Below are positions 1 to 6,462 of a DNA stretch of 12,080 bases, piece by piece. Location of the stretch: positions 1 to 12,080 of the forward strand of contig CAJUQJ010000010.1 of assembly GCA_910588215.1 (NCBI GenBank), written 5' to 3'. Below the pieces are notes generated by a model. It was not told the DNA's origin and did no database searches. It worked only from the letters and a program-made list of their open reading frames with translations. Origin of the DNA: an uncultured Lachnospiraceae bacterium. Lineage in GTDB: Bacteria > Bacillota > Clostridia > Lachnospirales > Lachnospiraceae. Every line of letters begins with the position of its first letter. Position 1 is the first letter of the stretch. The translations under genes were made by a program, and so were the position numbers.

Positions 1-1
1 G

Positions 2-43
2 ACCCCGGAGGGGTTATAGCAAACCACCAGCAGAGCTGGTGGT
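2..43. repeat. Two tandem small hairpins, possible IS200/IS605-type end
   Basis: Two perfect inverted repeats lie side by side. The first is ACCCC/GGGGT with a GGA loop (2-14). The second is ACCACCAGC/GCTGGTGGT with an AGA loop (23-31 and 35-43). Neither is followed by a T-run, so they are not ordinary terminators. Short subterminal hairpins of this kind mark the ends of IS200/IS605-family elements, and this pair resembles ends I associate with such elements in Clostridia. That link comes from memory and is not proven. No transposase is visible; it would lie left of the window. Confidence 0.4.
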
Positions 44-73
44 ACTGACTTAGGAGAGCGAGGAGGACATCTT

Positions 74-331
74 ATGGTGAAGATAACAGTGGGAATAGAA
101 GGAATGGCCTGCGGTATGTGCGAGGCGCATATCAACGAGGCTGTAAGGAATGCCTTTCAGGTAAAGAAAGTGGCAAGCTCCCATACAAAGAAGCAGACGG
201 TCATCCTTGCGGAGAAAGACATCCCGGAGCAGGAACTGAAAAGCGTGGTGGCAAAGGCGGGATACGATGCCGTATCCGTAAGCAGTGAGCCGTATGAGAA
301 GAAAGGGCTGTTCAGAAGGTACGGGAGGTGA
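74..331 (+). CDS. Heavy-metal-associated (HMA) domain protein
   Basis: This 85-residue soluble protein is essentially one HMA (ferredoxin-like, CopZ/MerP-type) domain. The metal-binding loop GMACGMC places Cys13 and Cys16 in the MxCxxC arrangement that binds soft metals such as Cu(I), Zn or Hg. The C-terminus (about 75-85) is short and basic. There is no signal peptide or membrane segment, so it should act in the cytoplasm as a metal carrier or sensor. The start is fixed by AGGAGG at 61-66, seven bases before ATG. Its stop is only 4 bases before the ATG of the ZIP transporter, so the two are surely co-translated, and handing metal to or from that carrier is a reasonable inference. The metal itself cannot be assigned. 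No promoter is evident in the 73 bases upstream, which are largely occupied by the hairpins. Confidence 0.9.
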   Translation: MVKITVGIEGMACGMCEAHINEAVRNAFQVKKVASSHTKKQTVILAEKDIPEQELKSVVAKAGYDAVSVSSEPYEKKGLFRRYGR

Positions 332-335
332 CGCC

Positions 336-1106
336 ATGCAGACGGAAGTGTTTCAGGGCATCCTGATACCGTTCCTTGGAACGACGCTCGGCTCTGCCTG
401 TGTGCTGTTCATGAAAAACAGGCTGAACCAAATGGTGCAGAGGGCGCTGACGGGCTTTGCGGCGGGCGTCATGGTGGCGGCATCTGTCTGGAGCCTGCTG
501 ATTCCGGCAATGGAACAGTCGGAGCCTATGGGGAAGCTGTCGTTCCTCCCTGCTGCAGCGGGTTTCTGGCTCGGTATCTTGTTCCTTCTGCTGCTTGACC
601 GGGCAGTCCCCCATCTCCACATGAACAGCAGCAAGGCGGAGGGGCCAAAAAGCAGCCTGCAGAAGCAGGTCTTATTGGTACTGGCGGTGACGCTCCACAA
701 CCTGCCGGAAGGCATGGCGGTGGGCGTGGTCTATGCCGGGTGGCTTTCCGGGGATGCCGGGATCACCGCCATGGGTGCGCTGGCACTTTCCCTTGGGATC
801 GCGATACAGAATTTTCCGGAAGGTGCTATCATCTCCATGCCCCTGCGGGCGGAGGGCGTCAGCAAGGGAAGGGCGTTCCTTTACGGTACGCTTTCCGGCG
901 CAGTGGAGCCGGTGGGCGCGGCACTGACCATACTTGCGGCGGGCTTTGTAGTTCCGCTCCTGCCGTATCTTCTGAGCTTTGCGGCCGGGGCCATGGTCTA
1001 TGTGGTCGTGGAGGAGCTGATTCCGGAAATGTCGGAAGGGAAGCACTCCAACGTGGGGACCGTCCTGTTTGCGGCAGGGTTTACGGTCATGATGGCGCTG
1101 GGATAA
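336..1106 (+). CDS. ZIP-family metal transporter (GufA-like)
   Basis: This is a 256-residue polytopic membrane protein of the ZIP family, which moves divalent metals (Zn, Fe, Mn, others) toward the cytoplasm. Hydrophobic segments fill most of the length. The two signature helices are seen: HNLPEG at residues 121-126 and QNFPEG at 158-163, whose polar residues form the binuclear metal site. A later helix carries EELIPE at 226-231. The QNxPEG form points to the bacterial GufA branch. The loop between helices at about residues 90-112 contains a small PHLH His motif, as expected for the cytosolic loop. I chose ATG 336 because GGGAGGTG lies just before it; an in-frame ATG at 285 would put 17 extra residues inside the HMA gene. 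It follows the HMA gene with a 4-base gap and precedes the first methyltransferase by 20 bases, so one transcript is likely. Confidence 0.92.
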   Translation: MQTEVFQGILIPFLGTTLGSACVLFMKNRLNQMVQRALTGFAAGVMVAASVWSLLIPAMEQSEPMGKLSFLPAAAGFWLGILFLLLLDRAVPHLHMNSSKAEGPKSSLQKQVLLVLAVTLHNLPEGMAVGVVYAGWLSGDAGITAMGALALSLGIAIQNFPEGAIISMPLRAEGVSKGRAFLYGTLSGAVEPVGAALTILAAGFVVPLLPYLLSFAAGAMVYVVVEELIPEMSEGKHSNVGTVLFAAGFTVMMALG

Positions 1107-1126
1107 AAGAATGGAGGATGAGGAAA

Positions 1127-1807
1127 ATGAGCAGGCATGATGAGATCAAAAACGCATACAAGAGCCTTGGAGGAGAGGGGACATTCTATGACGGGATGAT
1201 AACCTGCTCCACGCTGCCAGGTAAGGCAGTCTGTAAGCTGGTATGGAACATGAATAAAAGGAAAAACGACCGTTATCTGGAGCTTGCGCTTTCGGGCATA
1301 CCGCAGGGCTTTGGCGGCAGGATGCTGGAGGTGCCGGTGGGGACGGGCGTACTTAGTATGCCCGTGTATGAAACGCTGCCGGATGCGGACATCACCTGCC
1401 TGGACTACTCCCCGGACATGATGGAGCGTGCAAGGAGGCAGGCAGAAAAACGGGGGCTTAAAAATGTCCATTTTCAGCAGGGTGATGTGGGGAAGTTGCC
1501 CTTCCCTGACGAAAGTTTTGAACTTGTGCTGTCGCTGAACGGCTTTCATGCCTTCCCGGACAAAGAGGCGGCTTACCGGGAGGTATTCCGTGTCCTGAAA
1601 CCGGGAGGTATCTTCTGCGGGTGTTTTTATGTAAAGGGTGAAAATAAGCGCACTGACTGGTTTGTTGAAAAGATATATACGCCAAAGGGTTATTTTACGC
1701 CGCCTTATGAAACGGCAGGCAGTCTGAAAATGAGGCTGAAGTCCATGTACCGGAAAGCGCAGGTGAAAACCGTGGAGGGCATGGCGGCTTTCCGGTGCAG
1801 GAAATAA
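1127..1807 (+). CDS. Class I SAM-dependent methyltransferase (UbiE-like)
   Basis: This 226-residue protein has the Rossmann-like class I methyltransferase fold. Motif I is MLEVPVGTG (about 66-74), with Val-Pro where most relatives have GC or GS but the GTG turn kept. The acidic end of strand 2 is CLDYSPDMM (91-99). The motif III region is QQGDVGKLPFPDESF (117-131), and post-motif RVLKPGG spans 155-161. This core is nearest to UbiE/MenG and Methyltransf_11 proteins acting on small molecules. The substrate is unknown. The N-terminal 60 residues and the C-terminal 60 are the likely substrate-binding parts. ATG 1127 is preferred over in-frame ATG 1118 because GGAGG at 1113-1117 is correctly spaced only for 1127. 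It sits 20 bases after the ZIP gene. Its presence among metal-handling genes suggests modification of a metal ligand, or resistance by methylation, but both are inference. Confidence 0.88.
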   Translation: MSRHDEIKNAYKSLGGEGTFYDGMITCSTLPGKAVCKLVWNMNKRKNDRYLELALSGIPQGFGGRMLEVPVGTGVLSMPVYETLPDADITCLDYSPDMMERARRQAEKRGLKNVHFQQGDVGKLPFPDESFELVLSLNGFHAFPDKEAAYREVFRVLKPGGIFCGCFYVKGENKRTDWFVEKIYTPKGYFTPPYETAGSLKMRLKSMYRKAQVKTVEGMAAFRCRK

Positions 1808-1846
1808 GTATGGATATTACGGAATTGGAACAGGAGGCACCGGGCA

Positions 1847-2016
1847 ATGAAGCAGAATGGAATGTACTGGCTCTTTTTTTGCCAATGATAAAAAGTAGCA
1901 TCCGGAAACGTTACGGAAGAGGGCTGGCTGACCGGGCCGTGAAAAAAGGACGGCTTGGATACCGCAGACTGGCAGAGAATGCGCCGGAGCTTGGCAAATT
2001 GAGGAGAAGATTATGA
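1847..2016 (+). pseudogene. Frameshifted, truncated N-terminal remnant, possibly of the L-2-amino-thiazoline-4-carboxylic acid hydrolase-like family
   Basis: A good AGGAGG (1832-1837) lies 9 bases before ATG 1847, which opens MKQNGMYWLFF and then stops after 13 codons. The frame shift falls at a run of seven T at 1873-1879. One extra T would join it to the downstream frame: LPMIKSSIRKRYGRG, then ADRAVKKGRLGYRRLAENAP up to ELGK. The pattern RYG...AD...Y-RRL-(x3)-P-x-(I/L)-G resembles the start of PF14196-type hydrolase-like proteins, usually over 150 residues, in which a GGxxNP-like segment follows. Here homology would end at ELGK, and the frame ends at 2016 inside the next gene's start. So it appears both frameshifted and cut to roughly its first third. 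Alternatively, the frame opening at ATG 1810 is a genuine 68-residue small protein. I favour a remnant because that ATG has no clear ribosome site and the good one belongs to the other frame. The family name is tentative. Confidence 0.5.
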
Positions 2017-2630
2017 AAGAAAAAGATAATAAAGGCTTCTGGAACAGGTGGGCGAAGCGGTATGATTTTGCGATGTCAGGGGATGGCAGAACCTATGCAC
2101 AGATTGTGAGCCGTATGAAAAAGGTACTGAGTAAGGATATGGCCGTGCTGGAGCTTGCCTGTGGGACGGGGCTTTTGTCCGTGCGGATTGCGGGAAGCGT
2201 GAAACTGCTGGAAGCAACGGATTTTTCGGAAGAGATGATACGGCAGGCAAAGGCGAAAGCGCACAGTTCACGGCTCCATTTCTCCGTGCAGGATGCCACA
2301 AACCTTCCTTATACACCGGGAACCTTTGACGCAGTAGTGATTTCCAATGCGCTGCATATCATGCCGGAACCGGAAAAAGCCCTGGCGGAGATCAGACGGG
2401 TGTTAAAACCGGGCGGCATCTTGATAGCTCCGACCTTCACGGCGGCTGGCAGCCTGCCCGGCAGGATGAGGATACGGATTATGGAGCTTTCCGGGTTTAA
2501 GGTGTTCCATAAATGGACGCAGCAGGGGTATCTGGATTTTTTGAAGGGAAATGGGTTTGAAATAACCTGTGGGAAAACATTTAGTGGCGGCCTGAAGCTG
2601 ACCTATGCCGAGGCAAGAGTAAGGCAGTGA
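2013..2630 (+). CDS. Class I SAM-dependent methyltransferase (second)
   Basis: A 205-residue methyltransferase with a compact Methyltransf_11/UbiE-type core. Motif I is VLELACGTGLLS (45-56). The acidic strand-2 end is EATDFSEEM (67-75). SVQDATNLPY (91-100) is the motif II region, and RRVLKPGGI (128-136) follows the last core helix. The N-terminal FWNRWAKRYD (9-18) is the usual lead-in helix of UbiE-like enzymes. It is clearly a different protein from the 226-residue enzyme upstream, not a recent duplicate. GAGGAG at 2001-2006 supports ATG 2013, which overlaps the stop of the preceding remnant as ATGA. The substrate is unknown. It is followed after 23 bases by the metal-dependent repressor, so it probably belongs to the same transcript. 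Cytoplasmic, with no membrane segments. Confidence 0.9.
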   Translation: MKEKDNKGFWNRWAKRYDFAMSGDGRTYAQIVSRMKKVLSKDMAVLELACGTGLLSVRIAGSVKLLEATDFSEEMIRQAKAKAHSSRLHFSVQDATNLPYTPGTFDAVVISNALHIMPEPEKALAEIRRVLKPGGILIAPTFTAAGSLPGRMRIRIMELSGFKVFHKWTQQGYLDFLKGNGFEITCGKTFSGGLKLTYAEARVRQ

Positions 2631-2653
2631 TAAAGACAGGAGGGGGTGCGGAT

Positions 2654-3088
2654 TTGAAGCAGAAAAAATCGGTAGAGGACTACCTTAAAGTCATATATAC
2701 GCTTTCCAAACGAAAAGCAGTGCATGGTGCGGATATTGCGGGGGAGCTTGGCGTGTCCCGCCCCACGGTTTCCGTGGCGCTTAAAGCGCTGGCGGAGGAA
2801 GGGTATGTGTTTGCGGATGATACTCACGAAATCCATCTGACGGAAAAAGGAAAGCGGATTGCCGAGGACACCTACGAGAGGCACAGCACGTTCTGCAGGC
2901 TCCTGACGGGGCTTGGGGTGGACGAAAAGACAGCGGCGGCGGATGCCTGCGAGTTGGAACACGCCGTCAGTTCGGAAAGCTATGAGGTGTTAAAGACTTT
3001 TTTGAGCAACTTTGGAGATAAATTCATGTATCGGCACGCACATCCCGCCCGGAAAGCTGGAACGGAACGTGGTCTGCGACCTGAATGA
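2654..3088 (+). CDS. DtxR/MntR-family metal-dependent repressor with aberrant C-terminal tail
   Basis: Residues 1-65 form the winged helix: KSVEDYLKVIYTLS, then the recognition helix SRPTVSVALKAL near 35-46. Residues 70-115 form the metal-dependent dimer domain. Likely ligands are Asp9, His77 (ERH), Cys99, Glu102 and His103 (the CELEH run). Cysteine at 99 matches DtxR Cys102 rather than MntR Glu99, and Lys12 replaces MntR Glu11, so iron or a mixed specificity is more likely than strict Mn sensing; that is inference. I start at TTG 2654, 6 bases after AGGAGGGGG, rather than at GTG 2627, which overlaps the previous stop. Relatives without the SH3 domain end at about 120-125 residues. Here the native stop is missing and about 20 odd residues (from near 124 to 144) are read out of frame through the next gene's fragment. 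The repressor core looks intact, so it may still work and could control this locus. Confidence 0.85.
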   Translation: MKQKKSVEDYLKVIYTLSKRKAVHGADIAGELGVSRPTVSVALKALAEEGYVFADDTHEIHLTEKGKRIAEDTYERHSTFCRLLTGLGVDEKTAAADACELEHAVSSESYEVLKTFLSNFGDKFMYRHAHPARKAGTERGLRPE

Positions 3089-3509
3089 TTTCTCATGGTT
3101 TGACCGGATTGATTTCCGTCCAGATGATGGGATCGTGTTTACAGCGGGAGGGTTGTTTTACTATTTTGAAAAAGAACAGGTGAGCCGCCTTCTGTGCGCC
3201 ATGGCGGAGCGTTTCCCTGGCAGCATGGTCACTTTTGATGCGGTCAATACCGCAGGGCTTAAGGGCGTGAATGCGGAAGTGAAGATGGCGGGCAATAAGA
3301 CGAAATCTTTCTTTTCATTGGAAAAACCGAAAGAAGAGTTGGAGGACTGGTCTGACCGCATCGTGAATGTGGCAGAGCGGGATTACATAGACGGATACCT
3401 GAAAGGCGGCTGGAGAAAAAGCATTGTCACCAGGATTTTTGCATGGGTGATGCGGACGTTCCATATGGGCTTTATGATCCATGCGGAGTTCCGGGAGAGA
3501 CAGCAGTAA
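3030..3509 (+). pseudogene. C-terminal half of a leucine carboxyl methyltransferase/TcmP-type O-methyltransferase
   Basis: The frame reads IPPGKLERNVVCDLNDFSWFD, then GIVFTAGGLFYYFEKEQVSRLL, and continues to a normal end at 3509. These stretches match the second half of LCM-family proteins (PF04072, COG3315), which use SAM to methylate small-molecule carboxyl or hydroxyl groups and are usually about 270 residues long. The first half, including the SAM-binding glycine motif, is absent. Upstream DNA instead encodes the DtxR-family repressor in another frame. The join is somewhere near 3025-3040. A TTG at 3012 could open the frame but has no ribosome site. The piece should be inactive as an enzyme. 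Before the loss, the locus probably encoded three methyltransferases. The 3' half shows no further stops, so the deletion may be recent. Confidence 0.72.
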
Positions 3510-3569
3510 AGCCGTTCCGGAGTGGAGCGGGAAAAAAGACAGGCAATGGCAGAGAGGAGGCAGAAACGG

Positions 3570-4520
3570 ATGCGGTTTACGGAACAGGAAATGGGGGAAA
3601 ATGTAAGGGGAATCCGTGAAGATGAAAACCGCACGGTTTTCCATGTAAAGGGCGACAGCGGCGAGGGGCTTATGACCTTATACCAGGTATTTAAAGGCTG
3701 CTATCTGATGTACAATGATTTCCATATGAAAGAATGCTGTTCCGGATTCAAACCCAGCGCCCAGATATTTTGTATTGACCATTGCAGGGAGGGACGGATT
3801 GAGTGGTGCGTGGACAGAAACCGGTACATCTATGTGGAATCCGGGGATATGCAGGTGAATTCCAGAGAGCAGCACTCTTCAAAATTCCTTTTTCCACTGA
3901 ACCATTATCATGGGTTAACCATAGGTTTTGACATTGCGGAGGCAGAAGATTCCCTGCTTCATGTGATGGAAGGGTTTTCCGTTGATATAAAGAAGCTGAG
4001 GCACAAATTTTGCCCGGATGATCATAGCTTCATTATGAGGGCAGGGGCGCAGATCAGCCATATTTTTTCGGAACTGTATGATCTGCCGGAACAGGTAAGG
4101 CTGCCTTATTTTAAGATAAAGGTTCTGGAGCTTCTTCTGTTTTTAGAGACCCTGGATGTACCGGCCGGTGGAGAAGAACGGCCGTATTTCTATAAAGCAC
4201 AGGTGGATAAGGTAAAGGAGATTGCCGCCCTGCTGACGGGAAATCTGGAGAACTGGTATACCCTTGAGGAATTATCAGAGCAGTTTTCATTTCCGCTGAC
4301 TTCGTTAAAGCAGTGTTTCAAAGGGGTTTATGGATGCTCGGTAGCCGCATATATGAGGGAATACCGTATGAATGCCGCGGCTGTTATGCTGAAAAATACC
4401 CAGGATTCCGTGATTTCCATAGCGGCAAGGGTTGGATACAGTAATCCGGGGAAATTTGCGTCTGCTTTCCGCAGCGTGCTTGGCGTTACGCCTACCGAGT
4501 ACCGGAAAACTTTTGACTGA
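3570..4520 (+). CDS. AraC-family transcriptional regulator (PchR/YbtA-like shape)
   Basis: A 316-residue regulator. The N-terminal ligand part (1-200) includes a beta-rich region, roughly CIDHCREGRIEWCVD through YVESGDMQVNS (68-98), and a helical part with YFKIKVLELLLFLETL (180-195), a layout I associate with PchR/YbtA-type regulators that sense siderophores. The C-terminal 100 residues hold both AraC helix-turn-helix motifs: YTLEELSEQFSFPLTSLKQ (230-248) and ISIAARVGYSNPGKFASAFR (282-301), ending with GVTPTEYRK (305-313). ATG 3570 is preferred over GTG 3522 or ATG 3546 because GAGAGGAGG lies 9 bases before it. It is followed by a strong terminator and then by the ABC pair. In pyochelin and yersiniabactin systems such a regulator activates the uptake genes when it binds the siderophore. 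By analogy it probably activates the promoter region of the downstream transporter. The N-terminus is cysteine-rich (Cys44, 56, 57, 68, 72, 80), which could hint at metal or redox sensing. Confidence 0.88.
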   Translation: MRFTEQEMGENVRGIREDENRTVFHVKGDSGEGLMTLYQVFKGCYLMYNDFHMKECCSGFKPSAQIFCIDHCREGRIEWCVDRNRYIYVESGDMQVNSREQHSSKFLFPLNHYHGLTIGFDIAEAEDSLLHVMEGFSVDIKKLRHKFCPDDHSFIMRAGAQISHIFSELYDLPEQVRLPYFKIKVLELLLFLETLDVPAGGEERPYFYKAQVDKVKEIAALLTGNLENWYTLEELSEQFSFPLTSLKQCFKGVYGCSVAAYMREYRMNAAAVMLKNTQDSVISIAARVGYSNPGKFASAFRSVLGVTPTEYRKTFD

Positions 4521-4568
4521 TTGGATTAGATAAAACTAACCGGAGCGGAAAGGCGGGCGGCCGGGATG

Positions 4569-4611
4569 ATAAAATAAATGTGTCCTTTGGCGGGGACACA
4601 TTTATTTTATT
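4569..4611. terminator. Strong hairpin terminator, probably bidirectional
   Basis: A perfect inverted repeat pairs 4569-4585 with 4594-4610 (17 bp) around an 8-base loop. The core is ATGTGTCC/GGACACAT and the outer part is A-rich on the left and T-rich on the right. This gives U-rich tails on both strands. It closes the AraC-side transcript and separates it from the ABC operon. Confidence 0.8.
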
Positions 4612-4616
4612 CATGA

Positions 4617-4650
4617 CAATAGGTTTGCTGGCGAAGCCTGCAATCTATTG
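4617..4650. promoter_or_regulatory. Imperfect palindrome ahead of the ABC operon, possible operator or leader stem
   Basis: CAATAG (4617-4622) pairs with CTATTG (4645-4650). Inside it, TTGC-T-GGC and GCC-T-GCAA pair around a GAA loop. The element sits in the 58 bases between the terminator and ATG 4669, just before AGGAGG (4656-4661). It could be a protein-binding site for the AraC or DtxR-type regulator, or an RNA stem in the leader. I see no convincing -35/-10 pair nearby, which would fit an activator-dependent promoter. Confidence 0.4.
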
Positions 4651-4668
4651 TAGGCAGGAGGTCAGGCT

Positions 4669-6462
4669 ATGAAGCATAAAAAAGGAACCTTTCAAACGGT
4701 ATTTTCTTTTGCGGGACAATGCCGGTGGAAGATGATTTTTGCTGTACTGTTTGCGGTATGCAGTGTTGCAGGAGGTCTTTTGCCCTATCTGGGCGTTTAC
4801 CGCATTATTTTGATTTTCTTTGAGGGGGAGCCTGCGATGGAAGGGATCATGCCGTGGATAGGCTTATGTGCAGCCGGATATCTGGCAAAACAGGTTTTCC
4901 ATGCCCTCTCCACATCGTTTTCCCACATTTCGGCTTACCACATTCTGGAGAATATCCGCCTTGCTCTGTCGGAGCGGATCATGCGGATGCCTCTTGGAAG
5001 CGCGCTTGCAAAAACAGCGGGAGAGTGGAAGAGCATCATCATGGACCGGGTGGAAACCATCGAACTGCCATTGGCGCATATGATCCCGGAAGGAATCTCA
5101 AATCTCCTTCTCCCGGCCTGCGTCTTTTGCTATCTGCTTGTGATGAATGTCAAGATAGCGCTTGCGGCATTGGCCTGTGTGCCAGTTGGGGCTTTGGTAT
5201 ATGGGATCATGATGAAAAATTACAGTTCCCAGTATGACAAATATATGAAGGCATCAAACCATGTGAACAGTGTTATTATTGAATACACGGAAGGAATCCA
5301 GGTGATCAAGGCATTTGGCCAGTCAACCGGTTCTTATCAGAAGTATGCAGATTCCGTGAAGAACTTTAAAAATTTTACCCTAGACTGGTTCCGTTCTACA
5401 TGGGGGCTTATGAATCTGGGGGCTGCCATCCTGCCATCCACACTGCTTGGCATCCTGCCGGTGAGTGTCCTTTTGTATCTGTCGGGAGAAATGGCTCCTG
5501 CGGAGATTACCCTGGCGATCATATTATCCTTAAGCATCATCGGCCCGGTAAGCTGGTTTAACATTGCAGTCAATGATTTTAAGTCTATCCAGTATGCCAT
5601 CCGTGATGTAAATGAAGTGCTGGATATTCCAGAGCTTCCCGATGCAAAGGGAGAGGTTTCCCTGAAAAGCTATGGGATATCTTTAAATGGGGTAAGTTTT
5701 GCCTATAATGGGCAGGATGGCAATGTCCTGCATGGGATCGACTTAAAACTGCCGCAGGGAACCTTCACCGCACTGGTGGGGCCGTCGGGAGGCGGAAAGT
5801 CCACTGTGGCAAAGCTGATAGCAAGGTTTTGGGATGTGACGGGAGGGAACATAACCATAGGGGGAACGGACATCCGGAATATCCCGTTGTCACAGCTTTC
5901 CCGTATCGTGAGCTTTGTGTCACAGGATAATTTCCTGTTTAATTGCTCCCTGCTTGAGAATATCCGTTTGGGAAAACCGGACGCTTCTGATGAGGAAGTG
6001 TTTTCGGCGGCAAGGGCGGCACGGTGCGAAGAATTTATCGGCAGACTGGACAAAGGATGGGATACTCTTGCCGGGGAAGCGGGAGGAAAACTTTCCGGAG
6101 GTGAACGGCAGCGGATTGCCATCGCCCGTGCTATTTTGAAAAACGCCCCAATCGTCATACTTGATGAGGCGACCGCATTCACCGATCCGGAAAATGAGGC
6201 ACAGCTTCAGGCGTCCATTGCAAGACTGGCTAAGGGCAAGACGCTTCTTGTGATTGCCCACAGGCTTTCCACCATAAAGAATGCGGACAATATTATCGTG
6301 CTGCGATGCGGCAGCGTGGAGGCGCATGGCAGGCAGGAAGAACTGCTTAAGAATTGCCCTCTGTATAAAGAGATGTGGGAAGCGCACATTGGTGCAAAGA
6401 GCTGGTCAGCGGGAAATAGTGATACAAACCAAATGGGAAAGGAGGGCGTTTACAATGTTTAA
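4669..6462 (+). CDS. ABC transporter half-molecule (permease-ATPase), YbtP/IrtA-like
   Basis: A 597-residue protein with six membrane helices in the first 310 residues (exporter-type fold) and an ATPase domain from about 335. The ATPase is complete: aromatic Tyr346, Walker A GPSGGGKST (371-379), Q-loop SQDN (418-421), signature LSGGERQR (475-482), Walker B VILDE with catalytic Glu500, and switch His531. After Walker B it reads ATAFTDPENE. The FTDPENE version is one I associate with siderophore-linked YbtP/YbtQ and IrtA/IrtB transporters, some of which import despite their exporter fold, rather than with drug exporters. It should form a heterodimer with the next protein. Start: ATG 4669, 7 bases after AGGAGG. 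The last 25 residues (from about 572) are a poorly conserved hydrophilic tail that overlaps the next start by 8 bases. The substrate is unknown; a metal chelate is the favoured inference from the neighbours. Confidence 0.9.
   Translation: MKHKKGTFQTVFSFAGQCRWKMIFAVLFAVCSVAGGLLPYLGVYRIILIFFEGEPAMEGIMPWIGLCAAGYLAKQVFHALSTSFSHISAYHILENIRLALSERIMRMPLGSALAKTAGEWKSIIMDRVETIELPLAHMIPEGISNLLLPACVFCYLLVMNVKIALAALACVPVGALVYGIMMKNYSSQYDKYMKASNHVNSVIIEYTEGIQVIKAFGQSTGSYQKYADSVKNFKNFTLDWFRSTWGLMNLGAAILPSTLLGILPVSVLLYLSGEMAPAEITLAIILSLSIIGPVSWFNIAVNDFKSIQYAIRDVNEVLDIPELPDAKGEVSLKSYGISLNGVSFAYNGQDGNVLHGIDLKLPQGTFTALVGPSGGGKSTVAKLIARFWDVTGGNITIGGTDIRNIPLSQLSRIVSFVSQDNFLFNCSLLENIRLGKPDASDEEVFSAARAARCEEFIGRLDKGWDTLAGEAGGKLSGGERQRIAIARAILKNAPIVILDEATAFTDPENEAQLQASIARLAKGKTLLVIAHRLSTIKNADNIIVLRCGSVEAHGRQEELLKNCPLYKEMWEAHIGAKSWSAGNSDTNQMGKEGVYNV

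Noticed and set aside
285..335. ATG 285 as the start of the ZIP transporter
   Set aside because: It would add 17 charged residues encoded inside the HMA gene. ATG 336 has a good ribosome site and starts right at the first membrane segment.
740..1126. Upstream extension of the first methyltransferase frame to 740
   Set aside because: This part overlaps the ZIP gene in another frame and has no methyltransferase similarity. The ribosome site supports ATG 1127.
2627..2653. GTG 2627 as the start of the DtxR-family repressor
   Set aside because: It overlaps the preceding stop and lacks a ribosome site, and the added residues are glycine-rich and unlike the family. TTG 2654 is correctly placed after AGGAGGGGG.
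6281..6454. Earlier start for the second ABC gene
   Set aside because: The upstream frame runs inside the first ABC gene with no ribosome site. ATG 6455 follows AAGGAGG and aligns with the usual N-terminus.
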